Source: an uncultured Lewinella sp. (GTDB taxonomy: Bacteria; Bacteroidota; Bacteroidia; Chitinophagales; Saprospiraceae). From it: a DNA stretch of 64,000 bases. The first letter of the stretch is position 1. The number at the start of each line of letters is the position of its first letter. The DNA is taken from positions 124,001 through 188,000 of the forward strand of contig CALMYQ010000092.1 in the NCBI GenBank assembly GCA_937873655.1. The letters run 5' to 3'. Positions 45,483 to 54,271 of the stretch are shown in pieces. The translations under genes were made by a program, and so were the position numbers. The notes beneath the pieces are model-generated. The model was not told where the DNA came from and made no database searches. It worked only from the letters and a program-made list of their open reading frames with translations.

Positions 45483-46151
45483 ATGAAAAAATCATTACTC
45501 ATTGCTATAAGCGTTTTTGCGTCGGTTGCCCTGAAAGCTCAGGTCAGCTTTACCATTGACACGGTTATTGTGCAAAATATCACGCCGGATACGTCAGATG
45601 CCGCCGGGCACAGCAAGGTGAAGAATAACGGCATCCAGGTGAAAAACTTCAAATGGGAGCGGACTGAGATCCAGATCACAGACGGTTGGCAGAGCGCCGT
45701 TTGCGATAAGAACCAATGCTACTTCCCGGAGGTCGCTACCAAGGAATTCACCCTCGGGCCCAGCGAAGAAGGCACAATGGACGTACACGCCTATCCCAAT
45801 AACCTGGAAGGCGCGGCGGTCATTCAGGTTGTCGTAACCGACCTTGTCAATTCAAATAATACCGCTACGGGAATCTATTATTTCAATCCGGCGGTAACCG
45901 GCACGCGCGAGGTCACAGCAGCCCGGGTAAAAGTCTACCCCAACCCGTCCAACGGCGTCTTCACGATCAGTCAGAATGAGGTAGCCGGAAACATTGAGGT
46001 ATTCAATATGGCCGGCAAGCGAGTGAAAGCGTTCAATTACGCTAACGGCGATTGGTACGATATCAGCGATCTGCCCAGAGGCGCCTATTTCATCCGGTTG
46101 ATCGATAAATCGGGTAAGGCCATGGTGACCAGGTTGCTGCAGAAAATGTAA
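45483..46151 (+). CDS. Small secreted T9SS sorting-domain protein
   Basis: The 222-residue product has a signal peptide (MKKSLLIAISVFASVALKAQ), a single beta-rich domain of about 120 residues with two cysteines (VCDKNQC, probably a disulfide) and a T9SS C-terminal sorting domain (VKVYPNPSNGVFTISQNEV to the end, with DLPRGAYFIRL). The middle domain is not recognised. Its closeness to the thioredoxin-fold cargo suggests a shared surface role, but it has its own transcription unit behind a terminator. Confidence 0.85.
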   Translation: MKKSLLIAISVFASVALKAQVSFTIDTVIVQNITPDTSDAAGHSKVKNNGIQVKNFKWERTEIQITDGWQSAVCDKNQCYFPEVATKEFTLGPSEEGTMDVHAYPNNLEGAAVIQVVVTDLVNSNNTATGIYYFNPAVTGTREVTAARVKVYPNPSNGVFTISQNEVAGNIEVFNMAGKRVKAFNYANGDWYDISDLPRGAYFIRLIDKSGKAMVTRLLQKM

Positions 46152-46200
46152 GCAGATCCGTACGCTTGAAGCATCCTGCTGAAAGTGCAAAAATATATCG

Positions 46201-46290
46201 TTCCCGCAGCGTTCGCGGATTTTCCCGGATGGTTTTGCCGTTGACAGGCCATTTAAACCGGGAAAGCGGATGCTGCGGGAATTGTTTTTG
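46201..46290 (+). terminator. Long nested inverted repeat, probable terminator
   Basis: TTCCCGCAGC at 46201-46210 pairs with GCTGCGGGAA at 46272-46281. Inside, TTTCCCGG at 46221-46228 pairs with CCGGGAAA at 46258-46265. ATTGTTTTTG follows, fitting a terminator for the gene upstream. The length is unusual and may also mark a palindromic repeat. Confidence 0.55.
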
Positions 46291-46304
46291 CGACCGGTAT
46301 CCTT

Positions 46305-47438
46305 TCAGAAATTCAGATACGGCGCGATTTTCTCCAGGGTTTCCGCCGGTAAGGCCAATACCTTCCGAAGGTCATCCAGCCCGCCGAAAGCGCCGTGTTG
46401 TTCCCGGTAACTGACAATGGCGGCGGCCTGTTTCCAATTGAGATAAGGATGGGTTTTTAATTGCTCCTGATCAGCGGTATTGATATCCAGTTTTCTGAAA
46501 ATGGATGAAAGCTGTAACTGCGAGCGAATGCCGAGGAAGGTCGAATCCGGCAGCCCAAACGTTTCCGCGACCTGATCTATCCGGCAGAAGCCGCCCAGTT
46601 TTTCCCTGAAATTGACTATGCGCCCGGCGTAAACCTTGCCGATGCCGCGCAATTGGGTCCATTCTTCAGCCGAAGCCAGGTTAATGTCGATGACAGGCAG
46701 CGGGCGGTTGTCTGCGGCGGCATAGTGTGCCGGCTTTGCTTCGGCTTTGGTCCTTTCAGGCCGTTGGAAATCCGTTGAACCGGTGGTGTCTATGCGAACG
46801 AACGGCGCAATGCGATTGAAATGGTCTTCCGAAAGCGTGTAGATTTTTTTGAGATCGTCAATTTTCCGGAAACGACCGCCCTTTTGGCGGTAATTGACCA
46901 GCGCGCCGACCGTTCTTTCGGGTAACCCAAGCTTTGAGAACGCCGCCGCGGATGCGGTATTGGGATCGAAGGGGAATAACTCCGGTTTCACAGGGCTAAC
47001 CACGGATTCCTCCGGGGTGGCGTCACCCGGCGGCCCGATCCGGAGGAAAGGTTCGATCAGGCTATATTCCGCTGCTGAAAGCCGGTACAGCTTTTGCAGG
47101 TCCTCTTTTTTTCTGAATGGTCCTATTTTTTCCCGGTAGCTGATCAGGTTGCGGGCGGCAGACCCCGAAACTCCGAAACTGATGATTTCCCCGAGGGTGG
47201 CGGTGTTGGGATCCAGGGCGGCCGATGCCGGCAGGGTTGGGCGTTTTTCGGATTGAGCGGATTCCCAGGAATCGATGGCCGATCGGAATGCGGAGAAATC
47301 CACAGGCGTTTTGGACCGGGTCAGCCTGGAAACATAAGCAGGAAGGATGAAAAGCAGGATAGAAGCCAGGAGCAGGCCGAACGCTCCATTGCGCTCGGTT
47401 TTCGAAAAGTAGAAGAAATTTTGCTTTTTATTTTTCAT
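46305..47438 (-). CDS. Membrane-anchored protein with four helix-hairpin-helix units (ComEA-like)
   Basis: The 377-residue protein has an N-terminal membrane segment (about 17-35) and four tandem units of about 60 residues, each starting with a (D/P)xNTA-like phrase and containing a helix-hairpin-helix: around 70-130, 155-215, 250-310 and 315-377. Such motifs bind DNA without sequence specificity; in ComEA one copy binds incoming DNA in the periplasm. The gene starts 12 nt after comEC on the same strand, which strongly supports a joint role in DNA uptake. Confidence 0.88.
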   Translation of the reverse strand: MKNKKQNFFYFSKTERNGAFGLLLASILLFILPAYVSRLTRSKTPVDFSAFRSAIDSWESAQSEKRPTLPASAALDPNTATLGEIISFGVSGSAARNLISYREKIGPFRKKEDLQKLYRLSAAEYSLIEPFLRIGPPGDATPEESVVSPVKPELFPFDPNTASAAAFSKLGLPERTVGALVNYRQKGGRFRKIDDLKKIYTLSEDHFNRIAPFVRIDTTGSTDFQRPERTKAEAKPAHYAAADNRPLPVIDINLASAEEWTQLRGIGKVYAGRIVNFREKLGGFCRIDQVAETFGLPDSTFLGIRSQLQLSSIFRKLDINTADQEQLKTHPYLNWKQAAAIVSYREQHGAFGGLDDLRKVLALPAETLEKIAPYLNF

Positions 47439-47450
47439 ATCGGTATGGGT

Positions 47451-49556
47451 TTAAAGGTGTTTTATGAATGCTCCGTCCCTTGCGGTATAATGGCATGGAA
47501 TATTCAGTTGTTTGCAGGCATCCGCCCACCGGTCGGCGGTTCGCCGGGTATTGGATCCGTCCAAAACGACGGCAGCCGGTTTGAAAAAAGCAGGTATATT
47601 CAACGGATCAAATGCGGGATTGCCGCTCACCAGAAGCAGGTCAAGCTCCGGCGGAGCGGCCGGCGGTTTGTCGGGCATGTAATCCAACAGGTAAAGCCTG
47701 TAAGAATAAAACTGCACCCAGCCGGCCAACTTGAAAAAAGAACGTTCCGTCAATTCCAGGGAATCAGCCGGGCCAAGCTGCCGGGAGACGCGGATCCGCC
47801 GGAATGCGCGGTAATTGCCGGCAGCCTGTTCCAGCCTGGGGTCTGCCAAAGGGAGGTCGCCTAAATAGATCCCTTCATTTCCGTTGAGGAGGTCGACCGC
47901 AGAATGTCCCGGAATCTGGTAAATGATCAACTCCCGTTCGTTGGCGTCTCTGAAAGCGCACAGGTTAATCCACAGTCCGGTAACGGCCATCATGGTCAAT
48001 CCCCAGAGTATTGGTTTGGATTTGTCGCGTGCAACCGCCCGCATCAGGCAGCCGGTGATTAAAAAACCGACCAGCAAGCCGGGAACGCCCGGCCATATTC
48101 CCGAAATCAATCCCCCCGGCAGCCGATGGACCTGAAAGATCAGCATATTGGTCACCCCCACCAGCAGCCGCAGCAACCATCCAAGTCCGTCACCGATCAG
48201 GGGTACGGCATCCAGGACCAGCAGGGCAATGCCGGCTGGCAGGATCAATGTGGCCATTGGAATGACGATAAGGCCAGAAAGCCAGAAATAAACCGGGAAT
48301 TGATGGAACAGGTAGAGGGTCAGCGGAAATGTCGTCAATTGAGCGCCGAGGCTGACGCTGTTCAACTTCCAGGCAAACCTTCCGAGGGCGTTTGAGATAT
48401 ACCACAGTTTAAAGACCGGCCCCTGGAAGAACACGATCCCGGTAACGGCCAGATAAGACAACTGGAATCCGGTTTCGCTGATCAATCCGGGATCAATGCA
48501 AAGCAGGCAAAAGGCGGAGGCTGCCAGGGTATTGTAAATATTGCCGTGCCGGTTGATGATGCGGCCTGTGATCATAAAACTGAACATGGCCGCAGCGCGG
48601 AGCGCGGAAGGCGAAGCGCCCGTGAAAACGGCAAAAAGCCAGATGCCCGCCAGCATGAGCAAGCCCTTCAATAACTTCGTTTGCCATTTTTTGCGGTTTA
48701 AAAACCGAAATGCAAAACCCAGCCCCAGATAGACCAGGCCGACGTGCAGCCCGGAAACCGCCAAAACGTGGATAGCGCCCGTTTCTGCGTAAGCGGAATA
48801 GGTTTCGTCGTTGACCCCGTCGCGGTAACCTAAAACCAGGGCTGCAGCAAATCCAAAATCATTTGATTCCGGCAGGTGATGTGCAAAAATCCGAATGCAC
48901 CTTTTTCTCAGGCGATCCATCCGGAGTTGCCAGCCCGCGGCTATTTCGGGAGACAACAGGACCTTGAACCGGTCGGGATCGGCGTAACATTGGTAATAGA
49001 ATCCCTTTTTCCGCATATACCGGCCGTAATCGAATGCTTTGGGGTTGAGCGGAGGGTCGAACGGCCGGACACTGCCCAGGAAGGCTACCTGGGCGCCCGG
49101 AGCGATAATGGCCGAAACCGTATCGCGTTTAAGGTATAAGACCAATCGGCCGCAGGCGTATCGCGGCGGGATTGAATCGGGAAAGCCGACACCGAGTATC
49201 TCTAACTCGAGCCTGTCCGTTTTTTCTCCCGGCCTGACCTGGATGACCTTTCCGAGGAAATACCGGTCTTCGCCCCGGGCAAAGCCGCTGAAATGCTGCG
49301 GTCGGCGGAGGTCGATATGAAGATACCCCAGGCAATAACCGAAAAACAGCAGCGCGAGGAAACAGGCCAGCCCGAAACGCCATCGTTTCCGGTGTTCGGT
49401 ACGGGGAGACCGAAGCAGGACAAGAAAGCATAAAGAGATGAATAACACGCCGCCGGAGGCCGCGGCAATCGGAGGAGCATCCCATAGGGATGCGCTGACT
49501 ATTCCTACCACAAAAAAAGGTAGGAAACGCAGGAAAGGCGCTTCGTGCCAGTTCAT
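47451..49556 (-). CDS. comEC: ComEC/Rec2-type DNA uptake channel protein
   Basis: The 701-residue membrane protein has an N-terminal pair of hydrophobic segments, a DUF4131-like OB region (about 60-200), the competence domain with AETGAIHVLAVSGLHVGLVY (about 240-260) and six to eight further membrane segments. It forms the inner-membrane pore for single-stranded DNA in natural transformation. The C-terminal 180 residues (LIIYQIPGHSAVDLLNG) only faintly recall the metallo-beta-lactamase domain of longer ComEC proteins and lack its HxHxDH motif. It is in an operon with the helix-hairpin-helix protein. Confidence 0.88.
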   Translation of the reverse strand: MNWHEAPFLRFLPFFVVGIVSASLWDAPPIAAASGGVLFISLCFLVLLRSPRTEHRKRWRFGLACFLALLFFGYCLGYLHIDLRRPQHFSGFARGEDRYFLGKVIQVRPGEKTDRLELEILGVGFPDSIPPRYACGRLVLYLKRDTVSAIIAPGAQVAFLGSVRPFDPPLNPKAFDYGRYMRKKGFYYQCYADPDRFKVLLSPEIAAGWQLRMDRLRKRCIRIFAHHLPESNDFGFAAALVLGYRDGVNDETYSAYAETGAIHVLAVSGLHVGLVYLGLGFAFRFLNRKKWQTKLLKGLLMLAGIWLFAVFTGASPSALRAAAMFSFMITGRIINRHGNIYNTLAASAFCLLCIDPGLISETGFQLSYLAVTGIVFFQGPVFKLWYISNALGRFAWKLNSVSLGAQLTTFPLTLYLFHQFPVYFWLSGLIVIPMATLILPAGIALLVLDAVPLIGDGLGWLLRLLVGVTNMLIFQVHRLPGGLISGIWPGVPGLLVGFLITGCLMRAVARDKSKPILWGLTMMAVTGLWINLCAFRDANERELIIYQIPGHSAVDLLNGNEGIYLGDLPLADPRLEQAAGNYRAFRRIRVSRQLGPADSLELTERSFFKLAGWVQFYSYRLYLLDYMPDKPPAAPPELDLLLVSGNPAFDPLNIPAFFKPAAVVLDGSNTRRTADRWADACKQLNIPCHYTARDGAFIKHL

Positions 49557-49599
49557 TTTCAGAGAGTTTTAGGTGCGCGCGTTCCGGGGTTCGGGGAAC

Positions 49600-49630
49600 G
49601 AAAAATAAACCGGCTTTAAAATTAGGTCAA
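49600..49630 (-). promoter_or_regulatory. Candidate comEC promoter
   Basis: On the minus strand TTG (49630-49628) and TATTTTTC (49607-49600, 7 of 8 matches to TAnnTTTG) are 20 bp apart. They lie about 45 nt before the comEC start. Confidence 0.4.
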
Positions 49631-49654
49631 CTTCAAGAAAAAAGCAAGAAAAAA

Positions 49655-50404
49655 TCAATCTTCATCTTCCTCACTTTCTTCGGGCAGGATTCCGAGGGAT
49701 TGCATGGCCCGTTCGGAAGCGAGCTGTTCGGCGCTCTTTTTGTTGAAATCGTCGGCGGTGGCTACTTTTTCGCCGTTGATGAGGACGGCTACCTTGAACC
49801 GGTCCCGTTTTTCGAATTTATACCGCGAAAGGAGCTTGTAGGTCACCGTTTGGCCATTTTTCTGGCACCATTCCAGCAATTGGCTCTTGTAATTGTCGTC
49901 GAAGTTTTCAAGGTCCTGAACATTGAGGTAGCTGCGCAGGATTTTTCGGACGACAAAACGCCGGGTGCCGCGATATCCGGACTCCAGGTAGAGGGCTCCG
50001 ACGAGGGCTTCGACAGCGTTGCCCAGCATGGAGCGGCTGAGCCGGGTATTGTTGAATTCGTTGAGCAGGACATCGAGGCCCATTTTATCCCCGATCTTAT
50101 TCAGGGTTTTCCGTTTGACGATCTTGGATCGCATTTTGGTCAGGAAGCCTTCGTCGCTATTGGGATATTTTTTAAACAGGTACTCAGCCACAATGGTGCC
50201 GAGCACGGCATCGCCCAGATACTCCAGCCTTTCGTTGTTCTGCATGGCATATTCCTTATCGCCTCCCGACGATTTGTGGGAAAAGGCCAGTTTGAATATC
50301 GTCAGATTGGCTGGTGTGAAACCAATAAGGGAATTCAGCCGTTTGGCCAAAATCTTGTCTGGAGATAAATAGCGATTGTAACACCGATTAATAAGCCGTA
50401 CCAA
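49655..50404 (-). CDS. rnc: Ribonuclease III
   Basis: RNase III cleaves double-stranded RNA in rRNA maturation and mRNA decay. The 249-residue protein contains the signature ERLEYLGDAVLG with catalytic acidic residues, a second acidic site (GNAVEALVGALY) and a C-terminal double-stranded RNA-binding domain (about 165-235). The start appears to be TTG at 50404: no ATG or GTG lies in frame upstream before a stop, and the next ATG would remove essential residues. The opening INRCYNRYLSPDK resembles other Bacteroidota Rnc proteins. It follows acpP and fabF, a common bacterial order, but with a 307-nt gap. Confidence 0.93.
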   Translation of the reverse strand: MVRLINRCYNRYLSPDKILAKRLNSLIGFTPANLTIFKLAFSHKSSGGDKEYAMQNNERLEYLGDAVLGTIVAEYLFKKYPNSDEGFLTKMRSKIVKRKTLNKIGDKMGLDVLLNEFNNTRLSRSMLGNAVEALVGALYLESGYRGTRRFVVRKILRSYLNVQDLENFDDNYKSQLLEWCQKNGQTVTYKLLSRYKFEKRDRFKVAVLINGEKVATADDFNKKSAEQLASERAMQSLGILPEESEEDED

Positions 50405-50711
50405 AGTAATTCGATTAAAATTTCCAAAAAATCCGGATTGTGCAATTCAACCGGAACGGCATACAAAGGCGATTGGAATTGTCCGTTGCGATCAGACAAG
50501 AAAAACCACTTATACCAGAGCGAAAAACGTGGAGGGAGGAGAAAATGGAACCCGGCCGGCATCGCGGAGTCGTTTGGTAATGGCAAACCACGCTGCGATT
50601 CACAAAAATTGTCGAAAGCCGTAAATCAGGTTTAAACTTTCTCCGACACTCGGATTTATCGCTCTTATATACCTGTTCGGTCCCGGAATCTGCTATTCCG
50701 GTGCTTAAAGT
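50405..50711 (-). other. Gap between fabF and rnc
   Basis: No convincing gene. A frame of 83 codons (50335-50586, minus) overlaps the rnc start and is not supported by a recognisable family. The perfect hairpin CCGGAAT-5 nt-ATTCCGG at 50683-50701, 10 nt after the fabF stop, may end the fabF transcript although it lacks a T-run. Confidence 0.4.
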
Positions 50712-51959
50712 TTACCCCACGAAACGTTTAAAGATAGTTGCCGAGTTGTGCCCTCCGAACCCGAAGGTATTGCTGAGGGCTGCATCGATCTTGCGTTCCT
50801 GAGCCGTGTTAAAGGTCAGGTTCAACCGGGGATCGATCTCGGGGTCATCTGTAAAATGGTTAATGGTCGGTGGGATAAAATTATGTTGAATAGCCAATAT
50901 GCAGGCGATCGCCTCGATTGCTCCGGCTGCGCCCAACAGGTGGCCTGTCATTGATTTTGTGGAACTGATGTTGAGTTTGTAGCTATGGTCGCCGAAAAAC
51001 CGCTGTACGGCTTGCAGTTCGGCGGTATCTCCCAACGGCGTGGACGTGCCGTGGGTGTTGATGTATTCGATGTCTTCGGGGTTCATGCCGGCATCTTCCA
51101 GGGCCAGGCGCATAACATTGGAAGCGCCGAGTCCTTCGGGGTGCGGCGCGGTGATATGATAAGCGTCGGATGTGGATCCGCAGCCGACAAGTTCGGCATA
51201 GATCGTTGCGCCGCGTTTGCGGGCATGCTCAAGCTCTTCCAGGATAATGGCGCCGGCGCCTTCGCCCAGTACAAACCCGTCGCGGTCGGCGTCGTAGGGC
51301 CTGGAAGCTGTTTTGAAATCGTCATTGCGGGTCGACATGGCCTTCATGGCGTTGAAACCGCCGATGCCGGCTTTGGTGACGGCCGCTTCCGAGCCGCCGC
51401 TGATCATTACGTCGACTCTTCCCAATCGGATATAGTCAAATGCGGAGCTGAGTGCGTGACCGGCGGATGCGCAGGCCGAAACGGTAGCGTAACTCGGGCC
51501 GCGGAAGCCGTATTTGATGGAAAGATGACCTGCTGCCAGGTTGGAGATCATCTTTGGGATCATGAAGGGGTTGTAGCGCGGGATGCCGTTGCCGGCGTCA
51601 AATTCTTCGATTTCTTTTTCGAGGGCTCGCAAACCGCCGATTCCCGACCCCCAGATTACACCGCAACGGTCGGGATTGAGCTGCTCAACATCCAGCCCCG
51701 AAGCCTTGAACGCTTCGTCAGCGGCAACCATGGCATAAATGGAGAAATTATCAAGACGGCGGGATTCCCTGACATCGATGACACTGGAGAAATCGGATTC
51801 CTTTATTTCGCAGGCAAACTGCGTTTTGAAATTAGCCGCATCGAAGTGGGTAATCAGATTGGCGCCGCTGATGCCTTTTTGCAAGCCATCCAAATAGCCC
51901 CGGACGTCATTCCCTATTGGAGTCAGGGCACCAATACCAGTTACGACAACCCTTTTCAT
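50712..51959 (-). CDS. fabF: Beta-ketoacyl-ACP synthase II
   Basis: FabF condenses malonyl-ACP with acyl-ACP in fatty acid elongation. The 415-residue thiolase-fold enzyme has the Cys-His-His triad: VSACASAGHA with Cys163, INTHGTSTPLGD and STKSMTGHLLGAAGA, and ends GFGGHNSATIFKRF. It lies 118 nt downstream of acpP, its substrate carrier, on the same strand. Confidence 0.97.
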   Translation of the reverse strand: MKRVVVTGIGALTPIGNDVRGYLDGLQKGISGANLITHFDAANFKTQFACEIKESDFSSVIDVRESRRLDNFSIYAMVAADEAFKASGLDVEQLNPDRCGVIWGSGIGGLRALEKEIEEFDAGNGIPRYNPFMIPKMISNLAAGHLSIKYGFRGPSYATVSACASAGHALSSAFDYIRLGRVDVMISGGSEAAVTKAGIGGFNAMKAMSTRNDDFKTASRPYDADRDGFVLGEGAGAIILEELEHARKRGATIYAELVGCGSTSDAYHITAPHPEGLGASNVMRLALEDAGMNPEDIEYINTHGTSTPLGDTAELQAVQRFFGDHSYKLNISSTKSMTGHLLGAAGAIEAIACILAIQHNFIPPTINHFTDDPEIDPRLNLTFNTAQERKIDAALSNTFGFGGHNSATIFKRFVG

Positions 51960-52077
51960 ACAAAAGTTTTTTCGGAAAGCGCTTGATTAAAGCACATCAG
52001 AACGGCGGAAGGGGCAGAGTTTTGGGAAACGTACAAAAAGCCCAGGGCTTGATCGTGCGTTTCCCAGCATATGAAAG

Positions 52078-52317
52078 TTATTCTGTAACCTGCGATTTCA
52101 GGTATTCGACGGCTTGTCCTACCGTTTGGATGTTTTCAGCTTGTTCATCCGGGATAGATATATCGAATTCTTTTTCAAATTCCATGATCAATTCCACGGT
52201 ATCCAGGGAGTCTGCTCCCAGGTCATTTGTGAAACTTGCATCGGCCAATACTTCCGATTCGTCGACACCCAATTTGTCGACAACAATTTTGCGTACTCTT
52301 TCTACAATGCTTGACAT
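52078..52317 (-). CDS. acpP: Acyl carrier protein
   Basis: The 79-residue acidic protein carries the 4'-phosphopantetheine attachment site [10 protein letters not shown] (Ser37) within the canonical four-helix ACP fold. It carries growing acyl chains for FabF, encoded next on the same strand. The size is exactly that of bacterial AcpP. Confidence 0.98.
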   Translation of the reverse strand: MSSIVERVRKIVVDKLGVDESEVLADASFTNDLGADSLDTVELIMEFEKEFDISIPDEQAENIQTVGQAVEYLKSQVTE

Positions 52318-52645
52318 GTTGGATTCGCTTTAAGGTTAACGAATTGCGGTGCAAAGTAAAGTAGAACTACCTTGATTACAAAGTTTTTATTTAATTTTTT
52401 AGCGAAGGGGTAAACAGGGTGTTATCATCTTTCACAGTAAAACAGATACATTTGACAACTTTTATTTTGCTGCTGTTGACGAAATCCAAATTTTGCGGGA
52501 AAATCAAACCCTTTTCAGGGTGGTTTTGATTTTGTACTTTTATCGCAAATTTATTGCCCCGATTTGAGGATTTCCAAAGATTGGCGTAATTTTAGCCCTT
52601 ATTTATTGTAAAAAATACACTTACTCTAATAAGTACCAGACCTAC
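52318..52645. other. Divergent promoter region of acpP and pyk
   Basis: No gene is present in these 328 AT-rich nucleotides. It must hold the promoters of acpP (minus) and pyruvate kinase (plus). For acpP, see the separate entry. For pyk, only a weak TACTTTTA box near 52540 was noticed. Confidence 0.45.
52352..52381 (-). promoter_or_regulatory. acpP promoter
   Basis: On the minus strand TTG (52381-52379) and TTACTTTG (52359-52352, 7 of 8 matches) are 19 bp apart. The -7 box is 34 nt before the acpP start codon. Confidence 0.5.
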
Positions 52646-54079
52646 ATGGAAGTCGTTGACCACCAAAACACAAAAATCGTCGCTACGGTAGGCCCGGCCT
52701 CCAGTTCCTATGACATGCTGCTGGAACTGGTGAAAGCCGGTGTCGATGTATTTCGCCTGAATTTCTCGCACGGATCCCACGAAGATCACCAGGAAGTGAT
52801 CAATCACATCACTTACATCAATGAAAAATACAACCTGCATATCGGCATCCTCGCCGACCTGCAGGGGCCCAAGCTGCGCGTTGGGAAAATCGAAAACAAC
52901 GCGCTGGAATTGAAGGCCGGCGATATCGTCACTTTTGTGAATGAACCCTGCATGGGTACCATGGAGGCCATTTACATGAGCTACCAGGAATTTCCCAGGG
53001 ATGTCGAAGCGGGCGAAAGGGTTCTGGTCGACGACGGCAAGCTGGTTTTTGAAGTCGCCGAAACCAATAAGCAGGATAGGGTGAAACTCAGGGTCGTCCA
53101 CGGCGGCGTTCTGTCTTCCAACAAAGGCGTCAACCTGCCCAATACCAAAGTGTCCCTGCCTTCCATTACGGAAAAGGACGAAAAGGACCTTGCTTTCATC
53201 CTGACCCAGCCGGTCAACTGGATCGCCCTGTCTTTTGTCCGTTCCGCCAAGGACATCAAAGACCTCCAGAAGAAGATCGATCAGGCCCGCCATCCGGCCA
53301 AGACCATAGCCAAAATCGAAAAGCCCGAGGCCATCGACCACATCGACAAGATCATCAAAGCCTCCAACGGCATTATGATCGCCCGGGGCGACCTCGGCAT
53401 CGAAGTGCCCATTGAACGCCTGCCGATCATCCAGAAAATGATCATCCAGAAATGCATCCAGCGGGCCCGCCCGGTAATCGTCGCTACCCAGATGATGGAC
53501 AGCATGATCGTCAATCCGAGCCCGACGCGCGCCGAGGTAACCGACGTTGCCAATGCTGTGCTGGACGGCGCCGATGCCGTTATGCTCAGCGGTGAAACCT
53601 CCGTCGGCGCATTCCCGGTCAAGGTCGTGGAAGCGATGAACAAGATCATTGATGAGGCGGAAAAACTTGAGAATGTATACATCCATCGCCCGAAACTTTC
53701 TTCCAAGTCGCGGACCTTCCATTCCGATGCGGTATGTTTCCAGGCGGCGGAAATTTCTGATAAATTGAGCGCCAGGGCCATCATCGGTATGACCAGCTCC
53801 GGCTATACGGCCTTCAAGGTGTCCAGCTACCGGCCCAAATCCGAGATCTATATCTTCTCCGACCGGATGCATATGCTGTCCACGCTCAGCCTCGTCTGGG
53901 GCGTTCGTTGTTTTTACTACGACCGGTTCACCACGACGGATGAGACGATCCAGGACGTCATTGAAATCCTCAAATCCGCCGGCAGGGTGGAGGTCGGCGA
54001 TGTGCTGATCAACACGGCGAGCATGCCGCTGCACCGCCGGTTCAGGACCAATATGCTCAAGGTCACGGTCGTAGAATAG
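52646..54079 (+). CDS. pyk: Pyruvate kinase
   Basis: Pyk makes pyruvate and ATP from phosphoenolpyruvate, the last step of glycolysis. The 477-residue protein contains TKIVATVGPASSS, RLNFSHGSHEDH, ADLQGPKLRVG, the catalytic lysine region AKIEKPEAIDHIDKI, IMIARGDLGIEVP and MLSGETSVGAFPVKVVEAM, followed by the C-terminal allosteric-type domain. It is monocistronic and divergent from the fatty acid genes. Confidence 0.97.
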   Translation: MEVVDHQNTKIVATVGPASSSYDMLLELVKAGVDVFRLNFSHGSHEDHQEVINHITYINEKYNLHIGILADLQGPKLRVGKIENNALELKAGDIVTFVNEPCMGTMEAIYMSYQEFPRDVEAGERVLVDDGKLVFEVAETNKQDRVKLRVVHGGVLSSNKGVNLPNTKVSLPSITEKDEKDLAFILTQPVNWIALSFVRSAKDIKDLQKKIDQARHPAKTIAKIEKPEAIDHIDKIIKASNGIMIARGDLGIEVPIERLPIIQKMIIQKCIQRARPVIVATQMMDSMIVNPSPTRAEVTDVANAVLDGADAVMLSGETSVGAFPVKVVEAMNKIIDEAEKLENVYIHRPKLSSKSRTFHSDAVCFQAAEISDKLSARAIIGMTSSGYTAFKVSSYRPKSEIYIFSDRMHMLSTLSLVWGVRCFYYDRFTTTDETIQDVIEILKSAGRVEVGDVLINTASMPLHRRFRTNMLKVTVVE

Positions 54080-54271
54080 GCGGTTGATTGATAACGTTCA
54101 ATGAGGAACACGGTCAGTAAGTTTTGGCGAATACAGCCAAACCGGGAACTTTTTGTCCTTTCATTTAATTTTATTGACTTGAGGTTGAATGCGCTATATG
54201 GCCGGTTCAACCGGATCAGAAATTGAAAGAAGTCCGGTAAGGGCTTCCCTGCAACACCCATTTGCCCGACC

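Noticed and set aside
50335-50586. 83-codon minus-strand frame with a hydrophobic stretch before rnc
   Set aside because: It overlaps the rnc start in another frame and matches no family; kept only as a remark in the gap entry.
52592-54034. 480-codon open frame antisense to pyruvate kinase
   Set aside because: It mirrors the strong codon bias of pyk, has no recognisable domain, and pyk is certain.
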